Source: JADJRH01 sp046351455 | GTDB taxonomy: Bacteria; Myxococcota_A; Polyangia; Polyangiales; Polyangiaceae | DNA length: 64,000 nt | Direction of reading: 5' to 3' | Assembly: GCA_046351455.1 (NCBI GenBank) | Contig: JAXLYM010000005.1 | Coordinates: 248,001-312,000 of the forward strand | Shown: positions 8,762 through 17,742 of the stretch, piece by piece | Position numbering within the stretch: the stretch's first letter is position 1 | How the letters are laid out: every line of letters starts with the position of its first letter | The notes under the pieces: generated by a model | Seen by the model: the letters and a program-made list of their open reading frames with translations, nothing else | The model's database searches: none | What the model was told of the DNA's origin: nothing | Program-made: the position numbers and the translations under genes

Positions 8762-10210
8762 CTAGTTTTTCTCGGATTCCGTGTCGACAGGCGCGTTCGC
8801 GTCCGCGTCCGAAGCCGCGCTCTCCGCGTCGGCGGCGGGAGGTGCCTTGTCGTCCGACTCGGCCTCTTCCTTCTTCACGGCCTTCTTTTTCCCTGGTTTC
8901 GCGCTCTTCTCGGGCGCCGCGTCGTCCTTCTTCGCGGGCGCGCCGGCGAGCGCCGCTTCGAGCTTTCGGAGGCCCAGCGTCGAGCCGATCCACATCGGCG
9001 CGGCGAACGCGATGAACCAGTAGTTGTCCTGCCGCATCCACGGCAGCACCTTCCACGCGAGGCCGAACAAGGAGGCCGCGGCCGCCGCCGTCACGACGAG
9101 CCGCGCGCGCCGGATCGACCTCGGCTTGAGCCGCGCGACGCCGATCGAGAACCCGAGCAGCGGCACGCACCACGGCGCGAGCTGAAGGATGTTCTCGTTG
9201 TGGTACCCGACCTCGTGATCCGTCGCGAACCACACGATCACGAACAGCGCGCCCAGGATGGACAGGAACCCTTCCACGAACAGCAGCGCTCCGAGCGCGA
9301 TCCGCGGCCCCAGCGCCTTCTTCGCGGACGCCCGCGCCGAGAGGAACACCGCACCACCGAGCGCCGCGCCCACGAGGAACATCACGAGTCCCCACGACGG
9401 CGGCTCCGTCCGCAGAGGCGCGCGCCCCGTCGCGACGGCCAGATCCTTCTCGCTCTTCACGAGCGGGATCTCCTTGCCGTCCGGCCCCGGCACCGTCACG
9501 CGCCGCAGCCCTTGCTGCACGTACGCGGGCAGGAACATCTCCTCCCATTGATCGAGCGGCTTGTCGATGAGGCTCCCCATCACGACGCTGAGCGCGAGCG
9601 AGAGCACCTTGTCGTCCGCGGTGAGCCGCAACGTGTGCTGTCGCCACGTCATGGACGCGGGCGCCTTCGAGGCCTCGTGCAGCTTGCCGCCGACCGCCTT
9701 GTCGATCATGTCGCGCACGCGCGTGGCGCAGTTGTCGCGGTAATAGTCGTACTTGTAATACTTGTTCTCGTCCTTCGCGTTCTCCTCGACGAGATCACGA
9801 AGCATCTTCTTTTGCGCGGCCGTGAGGTTCAGCTCCTGCGCGACGACGGAGCGGTTCTCTTGCTGGTACGCCTTCACCGTCCAGTCGATCGGCGCCTTCG
9901 AGAGCCAGTACAGGAACCGCCCGGTGACGAACTTCGGGATCAGCGCCGGATCCCCGAAGGCGAACGTGCCCCAGTTGTACACGGGGTCGCGCCGCATCCG
10001 ATCGCGCGGCGACGCCGACGAATCGTGGATCCAGATCGCGTCGTGCCCGAACTTGTAGAACGGGTGATCGCCGGGGCCGAAGGTGATCACGTAGACGGTC
10101 AGCTCGTCGCCTGGCTCGGCGCGCGCGGGACGCGGCGACACCAGCGCGAGGAGCGCGAACGCGAGGGCGATCACCCCGCCGGACAGCCGCCTGAAACGGA
10201 CACGGACCAT
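8762..10210 (-). CDS. DUF4105 / Lnb-like periplasmic and membrane protein (candidate lipoprotein N-acyltransferase relative)
   Basis: A 482-residue protein with an N-terminal signal segment (about 10-31) and a periplasmic DUF4105-type domain (about 35-250). The domain contains the family-like motifs KFGHDAIWI (His56) and YYRDNCATRVRD (Cys161). Several membrane segments follow (about 275-420, for example WGLVMFLVGAALGGAVFL and LLFVEGFLSILGALFVIVWF), and the tail is Lys/Glu/Asp/Ala-rich. DUF4105 is the N-terminal domain of Lnb, the lipoprotein N-acyltransferase of Bacteroidota, which also pairs it with a membrane region; His56 and Cys161 would be the catalytic pair by that analogy. Enzyme function here is inference. 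The gene leads the chemosensory operon, 9 bp before cheW, so the two may be functionally linked or merely co-transcribed. Confidence 0.7.
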   Translation of the reverse strand: MVRVRFRRLSGGVIALAFALLALVSPRPARAEPGDELTVYVITFGPGDHPFYKFGHDAIWIHDSSASPRDRMRRDPVYNWGTFAFGDPALIPKFVTGRFLYWLSKAPIDWTVKAYQQENRSVVAQELNLTAAQKKMLRDLVEENAKDENKYYKYDYYRDNCATRVRDMIDKAVGGKLHEASKAPASMTWRQHTLRLTADDKVLSLALSVVMGSLIDKPLDQWEEMFLPAYVQQGLRRVTVPGPDGKEIPLVKSEKDLAVATGRAPLRTEPPSWGLVMFLVGAALGGAVFLSARASAKKALGPRIALGALLFVEGFLSILGALFVIVWFATDHEVGYHNENILQLAPWCVPLLGFSIGVARLKPRSIRRARLVVTAAAAASLFGLAWKVLPWMRQDNYWFIAFAAPMWIGSTLGLRKLEAALAGAPAKKDDAAPEKSAKPGKKKAVKKEEAESDDKAPPAADAESAASDADANAPVDTESEKN

Positions 10211-10327
10211 GCGCGCGCATTAGCACGAACGGGCGCCGGATTGTCGCGACGGCTCTCGGCAGATCTGGGTGCGACGTCGCGTTCGCCTTTTTTCAAAGGC
10301 TCGGAGCGCGCTGTCTCCACCCGTCGT

Positions 10328-11353
10328 TCAGTCCAACCGGCGGAGGCTCGACCACGGAAACGGCGCGGGCCAGAACGGAGTGTCGACGCCCTCCGCGCTC
10401 GGATCCAGCGTGAACCAAGGCGATCCGTTCGCGCCGCGCAGCACGTGGAACGACTGCGCCGGCATGTACCCTTGCCCGAGGAGCACCGCGATCTGCCCGC
10501 TCGCGCTGGTGGCCGCGTCGAGCACGAGCACGGTGTGCCCGGGCCCGCCCGGCAGCACGAAGAAGTCGCCGGGCCGCAGCTCCGCGAGCGCCACGCGCTT
10601 GCCGTCGCGCGCGAGCGATCCGGTGTTGGCCCACATGAACACCGCGTCGAGGAACCGCCGGAACGAGCCGTGATCGTCGCGATCCCCGCGCTTCGCTTCG
10701 AGCTTCCACGTGAGGCGTTTGCCATCCTCCACGACAGGCCGTGACCCCGCGAGCCAGCGCCCGAACGGCATCTCCGCGCCCGAGGCCGCGCGGTAGGACT
10801 CGTCGCGATCCCCGCGCGACCACCGCCACTCCGCGTGCAGCCGGATCACCGAATCGGCGCATTGCTGCAGATCCGCGGCCCCTTCGTCGAGCGCCGCGAC
10901 CGCCGCGATCCGCGAATCGTCCGCGCGCAAGAGCTCGCGCCCGCGATAATCGCGCACCGGGCTCTTCGGCCGGAGAGGCAGCCCGCGGAGCCACGCGCCG
11001 AACGATCCGGCCTGGAGCGGCGCGCGCGTCCACCCCGAGGGCGCGGGAAAACGACTCTGCACCTTGCCGTCGATCGTCTGCTCCGCGATCGTGCGATCGT
11101 GCAGCCACGGGTACGCCGCGACATCCACCCACGACTCGTCGACAGGCCCCTTCCCGTCCTTCGTGGGCGGTCCGGGACGTGGGGAGTCCATCGCGGGCGT
11201 CACGGAGATCCCGCCGTTTCCGGCGGATCCTGACGGGAGCGCGGCAGTCGCGGAGAGGGCCTGTCGAGACGGACCCGGCGTGTTCTCGGGAGCGCTGGCG
11301 CAACCGCCGGACACGAGGGAGAGGACACCGAGGAACAAGCACGCTCGCTTCAT
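10328..11353 (-). CDS. DUF4846-like lipoprotein
   Basis: A 341-residue predicted lipoprotein. The chosen ATG gives MKRACLFLGVLSLVSGGCAS, a signal peptide with the lipobox cysteine at residue 18; an ATG five codons upstream (11368) is also possible. The mature protein has features typical of DUF4846: LQQCADSVIRLHAEW, then FRRFLDAVFMWANTGSL, then LRPGDFFVLPGGPGHTVLVLD near the C-terminus. The last resembles the GD-F-PGHA motif seen in NlpC/P60-like or transglutaminase-like folds. Its biochemical role is not known. The long open frame that runs on upstream through dinB is a shadow and is not included. Confidence 0.72.
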   Translation of the reverse strand: MKRACLFLGVLSLVSGGCASAPENTPGPSRQALSATAALPSGSAGNGGISVTPAMDSPRPGPPTKDGKGPVDESWVDVAAYPWLHDRTIAEQTIDGKVQSRFPAPSGWTRAPLQAGSFGAWLRGLPLRPKSPVRDYRGRELLRADDSRIAAVAALDEGAADLQQCADSVIRLHAEWRWSRGDRDESYRAASGAEMPFGRWLAGSRPVVEDGKRLTWKLEAKRGDRDDHGSFRRFLDAVFMWANTGSLARDGKRVALAELRPGDFFVLPGGPGHTVLVLDAATSASGQIAVLLGQGYMPAQSFHVLRGANGSPWFTLDPSAEGVDTPFWPAPFPWSSLRRLD

Positions 11354-11469
11354 CGTCGAGAGGCTCATCGGGGAGGCGGCGCGTTTCGTGACAGGCGCTC
11401 TCCGCCCGATCGCATTTTTCGCGGATCCTTCGGAAAACGAAGGCGTTCCGTCACGCCTACGCCGCGCGG

Positions 11470-12714
11470 TCACCGGCCCCACGGCGTCTTCCGGGGCGCC
11501 TTCAGGTGCTTGCTCGTGGCCGCGCGGAGGGCGGCGCCCGCGGTGCCCGGCTCCGCGACGAGCGACGCGCGCGTGACGCCCGCCGCGCCGAAACGGTCCT
11601 CCAGACTGGCCACCACCTCTTGCAATCGACGGCGCTTGTCCATCTTCTCGTCCGGGAACAGCGAGAGCGTCTGTCCGCTGCCGCCCGCGGTGAGATCCGC
11701 GACCGCCACGCCGAGCAGCCGGATCCGCCGCCCGCCGAGCAGGAAGCGATCGAGCTGACCGCGCGCGGCCTCGTAGATCGAGTCGACGTCGGACACGGCC
11801 TCTGCCAGCGTGGTTCGCCGCGTCTTCAACGTGAAATCGGGGAACTTCACCTTCACGCACACCACGCGTCCGGCGTACCCCGCGTCGAACAAGCGGCGCG
11901 CGACGCGATTCGACAGCTCCAGGAGGCGGCGCGACAGGCGATCGGGATCGCCGATATCGTAATCGAACGTCTCCTCGGCGCCGACCGACTCCGCGGCTCG
12001 CCCCGGCACCACCTCGCGGTGATCCTCGCCCTGCGCGAGATCGTGCACGTGCGCCGCGAGCCCCTCGCCGACCACCGAGATCAGGTGCTGTCGCGACGCC
12101 GCCGCGAGATCGCCGATCCGCTCGAAACCGTGCTCGTGGAGCCGCGCGGCCGCCTTCGGGCCGACTCCCCACATCCGCTCGATCGGCAGCGGCGCGAGGA
12201 AGCCGCGCACGTCGTCCGGCACCACGGTGAGGCCGTCCGGTTTGTTCAGATCGCTCGCGATCTTGGCTGCGAACTTGATCGGCGCGACGCCCGCGGAGGC
12301 CGTCAGATCGAGCTCGCCGCGAATGGCGTCCTTGATCCGGCGCGCGATCGTCTCCCCGCCTCCGAAGAGCGAGCGGCTCGCGGTCACGTCGAGGAACGCC
12401 TCGTCGACGGAGAGGCCTTCGACGAGCGGCGTGAACCGCTGGAAGATGGCGAACACCTGCGCGCTCACGTCGCCGTAACGGCCGTGTCGCGCGGGCACCA
12501 CAATAGCGTCGGGACACCGCCGGAGCGCCTCGGCCATCGGCATCGCGGAGCGCGCGCCGAACTTGCGGGCCTCGTACGACGCCGCGCACACGACCCCGCG
12601 GCGCATCGGCCCGCCGACGAGCACGGGTTTCCCGCGGAGCGATGGGTCGTCGCGCTGCTCGACGGACGCAAAGAAGGCGTCCATGTCGATGTGGAGGATC
12701 GTGCGGTCCGTCAC
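11470..12714 (-). CDS. dinB: DNA polymerase IV (Y-family translesion polymerase)
   Basis: A 414-residue Y-family polymerase with a GTG start (MTDRTILHIDMDAFFASVEQ). The catalytic acidic residues lie in HIDMDAFFASVE (Asp8) and in GLSVDEAFLDVT (about Asp103/Glu104). The YEARKFGARSAMP block is the usual DinB nucleotide-binding stretch, followed by helix-hairpin-helix (MWGVGPKAAARL) and little-finger domains. QTLSLF at about 348-353 fits the sliding-clamp-binding consensus, but it is not at the extreme C-terminus: about 60 residues follow. It performs error-prone lesion bypass. No LexA-like box was recognised upstream. Confidence 0.95.
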   Translation of the reverse strand: MTDRTILHIDMDAFFASVEQRDDPSLRGKPVLVGGPMRRGVVCAASYEARKFGARSAMPMAEALRRCPDAIVVPARHGRYGDVSAQVFAIFQRFTPLVEGLSVDEAFLDVTASRSLFGGGETIARRIKDAIRGELDLTASAGVAPIKFAAKIASDLNKPDGLTVVPDDVRGFLAPLPIERMWGVGPKAAARLHEHGFERIGDLAAASRQHLISVVGEGLAAHVHDLAQGEDHREVVPGRAAESVGAEETFDYDIGDPDRLSRRLLELSNRVARRLFDAGYAGRVVCVKVKFPDFTLKTRRTTLAEAVSDVDSIYEAARGQLDRFLLGGRRIRLLGVAVADLTAGGSGQTLSLFPDEKMDKRRRLQEVVASLEDRFGAAGVTRASLVAEPGTAGAALRAATSKHLKAPRKTPWGR

Positions 12715-12863
12715 CGCGCCATCCTACCCGGAACGCGGCGCGCGCGGAGGCGAACGAAGATCGCGAAGGCGAACAGCGCGCTCTGAATGATCTCCCGCGA
12801 GGGGGCAACGAACGCCCCGAGCCCCGTCCTTTCGCGCATCGACGCGCCGCCCCGGCGCGCCCC

Positions 12864-12945
12864 GAACTGGCACGCTCCACGCGCACGAATCGGCAAGAGT
12901 TGCCGCCTATTCGCGCGGAGCCCCCTCGTACGAACTGGCACGCTC
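12864..12945. repeat. Direct repeat GAACTGGCACGCTC upstream of a lipoprotein gene
   Basis: The 14-mer GAACTGGCACGCTC occurs at 12864-12877 and 12932-12945. Its 11-base core tail recurs over the start codon of the next gene (ATGGCACGCTC, 12976-12986). Between the two copies lies a perfect 6-bp stem with 3-nt loop (CGGCAA/TTGCCG, 12891-12905). This is the 261-bp gap between divergent dinB and the lipoprotein gene, so the repeats could be regulatory; only the first copy gives a GG-N10-GC spacing resembling sigma-54. Confidence 0.4.
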
Positions 12946-12975
12946 GACTCACGACCTCGAACCAAGGATGATGAA

Positions 12976-14946
12976 ATGGCACGCTCCCCTTCTCGTGAGA
13001 CCTCTCCGCTCTTCGGCTGGACCGCGCTCGCGATCGCCCTCGCCGCGCCGGGGTGCGTGATCATCCCCGGAGGCAGCAGCGGCGGCGACGGCGGCACGAC
13101 GACGACGACGACAGGAACGGCAGGCGCGTCGACCGGCGGCACCACCGCGACCGGCGGCACGACCACCGGCGGAACGATGGCTACGGGCGGCACCACCACA
13201 GGCGGAACCGGCGGCACCACCGCGACCGGAGGCACCGCGACCGGAGGCACCGCGACCGGAGGCACCGGAACAGGCGGTATTCAAACCGGCGGCTCGGAGA
13301 CGGGCGGCTCCGGAACAGGCGGCCTAGGAACCGGCGGAATGGCCACCGGAGGCTCCGGAACAGGCGGCCTAGGAACCGGCGGAATGGCCACCGGAGGCTC
13401 CGGAACAGGCGGCCTCGGAACCGGCGGAATGGCCACCGGAGGCTCCGGAACAGGCGGGATGGGCGGCGCTCCCCCGGTCTGCGTCCCCGGAGAGGCACAG
13501 TCTTGTTACGACGGCCCCCCCGGCACACAAGGAGTCGCCGCGTGCAAGGGCGGCCTGAAGACGTGCGACGCGAACGGCCAGTGGAGCGCGTGCGTCGGCG
13601 AGGTGCTGCCGCAGGTCGAAGACTGCACGACCCCCGCGGACGAGGACTGCAACGCACAGCCGTGCATCGAGTGGACGAAGACGATCCAGGGCGCCTCCAG
13701 CCTCTCCTTCGAGTGGTCGAACGTGGCAGTCGATTACCAGGGCAACGTGCTCGTCACGACCTCGTTCTCCGGCACCGTCGACTTCGGAGACGGCCCCACG
13801 ACGCAGGCGAGCCCGCTCGCCAAGGACGCGGCGCTCGTGAAATACGACCGCTTCGGCAACCTCCTCTGGAAGATCCACCTCGACAGTCAAGGCTGGGACT
13901 CCATCTACGGAATCGACACGGACCCGCAGGGCAACATCGGTATCGCCGGCATGGTCGCCGGCCCCACGATGCTCGGCCCGTACACGCTGAGCGGCTCCTA
14001 CGTGGCGAAGCTCGACCCGAACGGCACGCCGCTGTGGGTCATGCAGGGCCCCGGCGCCTACGGAAAGACGGTCCGGATGAGCGCGCAGGGCGACGTCTTC
14101 GTCGCCGGCGACGGCGGCTCGGCGGCGGTCTACGGGAACGTCAACGTGCCAGTCCCGAACAACTCCTTCTTCGTGATGAAATTCGCCTCGGCGAACGGCA
14201 ATGTCGTGTGGGGCAAGGCCGCCAACGGCCTCGGCTTCAGCGACACGTTCAAAGGAATGACCGTCGACGCGGCGGGCGCGGTGACCGTCGTCGGCCTGTT
14301 CAGCGGCTCGTGGCTCGGCTTCAGCGCGGACGGCTCGATCCCGAACGACATCGCCAATCCCGGGGGCGCCGCGAGCCCCCCGTTCGTCGGGAGGTGGGAC
14401 GCGAACGGCAATTTCCTCGGCGGCAAGGCGATCGCGACGCCCACGAGCGGCGCGTGCATCGTGAACGGCGTCGGCGTCGACGCCGCAGGATACGCCCGGA
14501 TCGGAGGCTATCTGTGGGGCAGCTCCGTCTTCCCGAGCGGCACGGTCACCGGGTCCGGCAACAGCACCGTTCCTTTCTTCGTGCACGATCAGACGGTCGG
14601 CGCCGGACAGACCAACAAGGCCTTCAGTCAGCTCACAGGGGGAGCGAGCGTGTGGGAGTACGCGACGGATAACCAGAACGAAGCCATCAGCTGGGGTTAT
14701 TACACGGGCACCCCCGACCTCGGATCCGGCCCGTTCTCCGGCGCGAAGACGCGCTACATCGCCAAGATGGGCGCGAACGACACGGCCAAATGGCACAGCG
14801 TCTCCACCACCGACGGCGAGATCAAGCACATGGCCCTCGGCAAGGTCACCGGGGAGTCCGCGTTCGTCGGCGTCTATACGTTCCCCTTCGATTACCTGCC
14901 GAACGCGCCCGGCATGGGCCTCTTCCTCTTGAAATTCGGCAAGTGA
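12976..14946 (+). CDS. Gly/Thr-repeat lipoprotein with beta-propeller-type repeats
   Basis: A 656-residue predicted outer-surface lipoprotein. The ATG at 12976 gives MARSPSRETSPLFGWTALAI followed by a hydrophobic stretch ending in PGCVI, a plausible lipobox; the open frame extends 63 codons upstream without a signal sequence. Next is a low-complexity tether of TGG/ATGG/SGTGG units (about 40-165), partly encoded by a 45-bp tandem repeat. A Cys-rich module follows (CVPGEAQSCYDGPPGTQG ... CKGGLKTCDANGQWSACVG ... CTTPADEDCNAQPC), common in myxobacterial secreted proteins. The remaining ~440 residues form repeated blades of the type VDYQGNVLVTTSFSGTVDFG/AKLDPNGTPLW (SBBP-like). Function unknown. 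The protein at 16078-17724 has the same architecture. Confidence 0.82.
   Translation: MARSPSRETSPLFGWTALAIALAAPGCVIIPGGSSGGDGGTTTTTTGTAGASTGGTTATGGTTTGGTMATGGTTTGGTGGTTATGGTATGGTATGGTGTGGIQTGGSETGGSGTGGLGTGGMATGGSGTGGLGTGGMATGGSGTGGLGTGGMATGGSGTGGMGGAPPVCVPGEAQSCYDGPPGTQGVAACKGGLKTCDANGQWSACVGEVLPQVEDCTTPADEDCNAQPCIEWTKTIQGASSLSFEWSNVAVDYQGNVLVTTSFSGTVDFGDGPTTQASPLAKDAALVKYDRFGNLLWKIHLDSQGWDSIYGIDTDPQGNIGIAGMVAGPTMLGPYTLSGSYVAKLDPNGTPLWVMQGPGAYGKTVRMSAQGDVFVAGDGGSAAVYGNVNVPVPNNSFFVMKFASANGNVVWGKAANGLGFSDTFKGMTVDAAGAVTVVGLFSGSWLGFSADGSIPNDIANPGGAASPPFVGRWDANGNFLGGKAIATPTSGACIVNGVGVDAAGYARIGGYLWGSSVFPSGTVTGSGNSTVPFFVHDQTVGAGQTNKAFSQLTGGASVWEYATDNQNEAISWGYYTGTPDLGSGPFSGAKTRYIAKMGANDTAKWHSVSTTDGEIKHMALGKVTGESAFVGVYTFPFDYLPNAPGMGLFLLKFGK
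13306..13455 (+). repeat. 45-bp tandem repeat encoding a 15-residue Gly-rich unit
   Basis: Three 45-bp copies (13306-13350, 13351-13395, 13396-13440) and a 15-bp partial fourth lie inside the lipoprotein gene, coding for GGSGTGGLGTGGMAT. Copies one and two are identical; copy three differs at one base (CTA to CTC). The near-identity at DNA level implies recent expansion or ongoing homogenisation. Confidence 0.9.
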
Positions 14947-15029
14947 CGTCCTCGCGCGCGGCGATCTTTGCCGCGGTGCGACGAGATGGATCGGGGCCGC
15001 GGCCGTTGTGGTAGGCTCGGCCCTCGCCG

Positions 15030-16040
15030 ATGAAACATCGCTTGATCTTCGCGGGCGCGGTCCTCGCGCTCACCGCCCTCCAGAGCCCCGGATACGCGGA
15101 GCCCACGGCCGAGGACAAGGCCGCGGCCGAGGCCCTCTTTCAAGAGGCGCTGAAGCTCACCAAGCTCAACAACTACCCCGAGGCCTGCCCCAAGCTGGAG
15201 GCTTCGAACAAGCTGGATCCCGCGGTCGGCACGCTCTTCAACCTGGGCGACTGCTACGAGCACACCGGCCGCACGGCGAGCGCGTGGTCCACGTTCGGGG
15301 AGGCGCGCCGCTTCGCGGAGCAGCGCAAGGACCGCCGCGCGAAGGACGCCGCCGAGCGCGAAGACGCCCTCACCCCCAAGCTGGCCAAGCTCGTCCTCGT
15401 CGCCGACGACAAGCCCGAAGGCCTCACGATCCGCCGCGACAAGAAGACCTTCGACGCCGCGACGCTCGGCAGCGCGGTGCCGGTCGATCCCGGAAAGCAC
15501 ACGATCGAGGTGGAGGCGCCCGGCCGAGAGCCGTGGTCGACGACGGTGGATGTCCCGGACAAGCCCGGTGAGGTGACGGTGAAGATCCCGCCCCTCGCGG
15601 CCCTCCGCGCGACCCCGACGGCGTCCGCGAGCGCGTCCTCCGGCCCCGGCGAGGGACCGTCGGAGGGTGGCCTCGGGACCCGAAAAATCGTGGGGATCGC
15701 GGTCGCCGGCGTCGGCGTGCTCGGCCTCGCCGCGGGCGGCGTCTTCGGCGGATTGACGCTCGCGAAGGTGGGAGAGTCCAATCAGGACAACCATTGCGTG
15801 AGCGGCAGTCCGACCCGGTGCGACGCGATCGGCCTCGCGCTCCGGAAGGACGCGGACACCCTCGCGAACGTCTCCAACATCACGCTCGGCGTGGGCGGAG
15901 CGGCCTTGATCGCGGGCGCCGTGATCTTCCTCACGGCCCCCTCGTCCGCGCCGCCGCCGCCCGCGAAATCCGGCCGATCCGTGCGCGTCACTCCATCGGT
16001 CGGCGCGCTGAACGGCCTCTTCGTGACCGGCACGTACTGA
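15030..16040 (+). CDS. Secreted TPR / PEGA-like domain protein
   Basis: A 336-residue protein with a signal peptide (MKHRLIFAGAVLALTALQSP, cleavage probably after GYA). Residues about 25-115 form TPR-like helices (ALFQEALKLTKLNNYPEACPKLEASNKLDPAVGTLFNLGDCYEHTGR). Next is a PEGA-like beta domain (about 120-190, VDPGKHTIEVEAPGREPWSTTVDV), a Ser/Ala linker, and two hydrophobic segments (about 215-240 and 280-300) around a short Cys-containing loop. This domain order is common among Polyangiales cell-envelope proteins of unknown role. It lies between two lipoprotein genes on the same strand and may be co-expressed with them. Confidence 0.75.
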   Translation: MKHRLIFAGAVLALTALQSPGYAEPTAEDKAAAEALFQEALKLTKLNNYPEACPKLEASNKLDPAVGTLFNLGDCYEHTGRTASAWSTFGEARRFAEQRKDRRAKDAAEREDALTPKLAKLVLVADDKPEGLTIRRDKKTFDAATLGSAVPVDPGKHTIEVEAPGREPWSTTVDVPDKPGEVTVKIPPLAALRATPTASASASSGPGEGPSEGGLGTRKIVGIAVAGVGVLGLAAGGVFGGLTLAKVGESNQDNHCVSGSPTRCDAIGLALRKDADTLANVSNITLGVGGAALIAGAVIFLTAPSSAPPPPAKSGRSVRVTPSVGALNGLFVTGTY

Positions 16041-16077
16041 CATCTTCGCGCGGACCATCGGAGACGGAAGGGACCTT

Positions 16078-17724
16078 ATGCTTCGCATCACCTCACTTCG
16101 AAACAGGCACTCTGCACTGGCCCTCTTCGCGCTCGTCGCGCTCGCCGGAGGGTGCCAGTTGATCGCGGGCATCGGCGGGGAAGAGCCGCTCGGCAAGGGC
16201 GGCGGCGGCACGGGCGGCTCCACGACGACGGGCGGCGGCGGCAACACGCTCCCCACCGGCACGTGCTCGCCGGACGCGACGCAGCCCTGTTATACGGGCG
16301 CGGACGGCACGGAAGGGACCGGCCTGTGCAAGGGCGGCGTCCAGACGTGCGGCGCCGACGGGATGTGGGGCGCCACCTGCGACGGGGAGGTCGTCCCGGC
16401 GCTCGAGGACTGCGCCTCTTCCGATGACGAGAACTGCGACGGCCACGACTGCGCGGTGTGGGCGAAGATGTTCGACACCAACGTGTCGAGCGGCGCCATC
16501 GGCATCGACGGACAGGGCAACATCTACGCGGGCGTCGGCTTCAGCGTCGGCGTCGATTTCGGGGATGGCAAGCCGGTCGTGCCGGTCGGCTCGAACGACA
16601 TGGCCATTCTGGCCTACGACAAGACGGGCAAGCTCCTCTGGGTGAAGGCCTTCCCGCAGAGCGGATCGCAGGCGCTCGGCTTCATGTCCGTCGACAGCGA
16701 GGGTCACATCGCGATCGGCGGCAGCACCGACACCGACATGAACCTGGGCCTCGGCAACATCCCTGCAGGCCAGTTCGTGGCCAAGCTGGACAACAAGGGA
16801 CAGCTCTTGTGGGGCGTCGGGATCGGCGGCCAGTCCTACATCTCGGCCGTCGCCCTCGACTCGAAGGGCAACGTCTTCGTCGGCGGCGCCGGCACCTCGG
16901 TGGACGTCGGCAAGGGCCTCCTCGACGGCGGCGACACGGGCAATTTCTGGATCGCCAAGCTCGGCTTCGCGAACGGCCTCGCGGAGTGGGCCAAGATCAC
17001 GAAGGGCGGCAAGAACGAGGCGCTCTACGGCATGGCGGTGGACCCGTCGGACAGCATCGTGCTCACCGGCTCGTGGGACGGCCAGTATCTCGGGTTGAGC
17101 GGCGACGCCGGCATCCCGAACGACGTCTACAACTGCTGCGGCGGCGCGGCCCCGTTCCTGGTCCGGCTCGATCCGAACGGCAACCTCTCCAACTACAAGA
17201 TGCTCGCGGGCTACTCCCCGCCCATCACCGTCTACATGAACGCGATCGCGAACGATCCGCTCGGAACGTCGATGCTCGCGGGCAGCTTCTCGGGCAAGGT
17301 GGATTTTCAGAGTGGCAATTACGACGCCGGCATGGACACTGGCATGTTCGTCCTGCGGGACCAGACGAGCGGTTTCCAGCAGACGGGCACGTTCTTCGTG
17401 CAGTCGGGCGTGTACGCGTCGCCCTCGTACGTCGGCCTCGACAGCAAGCAGAACGTGGTGATGCAGGGATTCTACAGCGGCCCGTTGGATTTCGGCGGCG
17501 GCCCGCTGCCGGTCACGGACTCGCGGTTCGTCGTCAAGCTCGACAAGACGGGCAAATACCTGTGGTCGCGCACGTACGACTTCGGCGACGGCGGCTTCAA
17601 CGGGATGGCGGTCGGCACGCTGGAGGACGAGACGGCGCTGATCGGCAACTTCTACGGCGGCATCGATCTGGGCCTCGGCCCCGTCCCCGGCAGCGGCACG
17701 TTCATCCTCCGCCTCGGGAAATGA
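16078..17724 (+). CDS. Lipoprotein with Cys-rich module and beta-propeller-type repeats
   Basis: A 548-residue paralogue of the protein at 12976-14946. The signal peptide ends in LVALAGGCQLIAGIGGEE, with the lipobox cysteine at about residue 26. A short Gly/Thr tether is followed by the same Cys module (CSPDATQPCYTGADGTEG ... CKGGVQTCGADGMWGATCDG ... ENCDGHDC). Blade repeats follow, such as IGIDGQGNIYAGVGFSVGVDFG and VALDSKGNVFVGGAG. Each blade ends with a pattern like KLDxxGxLLW, as in SBBP beta-propellers. The function is unknown; a surface binding or sensing role is only a guess. The gene converges on the PQQ dehydrogenase gene with a gap of 18 bp. Confidence 0.8.
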   Translation: MLRITSLRNRHSALALFALVALAGGCQLIAGIGGEEPLGKGGGGTGGSTTTGGGGNTLPTGTCSPDATQPCYTGADGTEGTGLCKGGVQTCGADGMWGATCDGEVVPALEDCASSDDENCDGHDCAVWAKMFDTNVSSGAIGIDGQGNIYAGVGFSVGVDFGDGKPVVPVGSNDMAILAYDKTGKLLWVKAFPQSGSQALGFMSVDSEGHIAIGGSTDTDMNLGLGNIPAGQFVAKLDNKGQLLWGVGIGGQSYISAVALDSKGNVFVGGAGTSVDVGKGLLDGGDTGNFWIAKLGFANGLAEWAKITKGGKNEALYGMAVDPSDSIVLTGSWDGQYLGLSGDAGIPNDVYNCCGGAAPFLVRLDPNGNLSNYKMLAGYSPPITVYMNAIANDPLGTSMLAGSFSGKVDFQSGNYDAGMDTGMFVLRDQTSGFQQTGTFFVQSGVYASPSYVGLDSKQNVVMQGFYSGPLDFGGGPLPVTDSRFVVKLDKTGKYLWSRTYDFGDGGFNGMAVGTLEDETALIGNFYGGIDLGLGPVPGSGTFILRLGK

Positions 17725-17742
17725 AGCGGATCGCGCGCTCGA

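Noticed and set aside
6290..10744. Very long plus-strand open frame (about 1480 codons)
   Set aside because: It is antisense to the MCP, cheW and DUF4105 genes and its translation is Arg/His-rich without any domain, as expected for the reverse frame of GC-rich coding DNA.
12864..12945. Sigma-54 promoters based on TGGCACG
   Set aside because: Only the first copy has GC at the right spacing, the TTGC part is missing, and the same word occurs inside many coding regions.
13099..13470. CRISPR-like or satellite array
   Set aside because: The repeats are in frame, have no unique spacers and encode a Gly/Thr tether of a lipoprotein.
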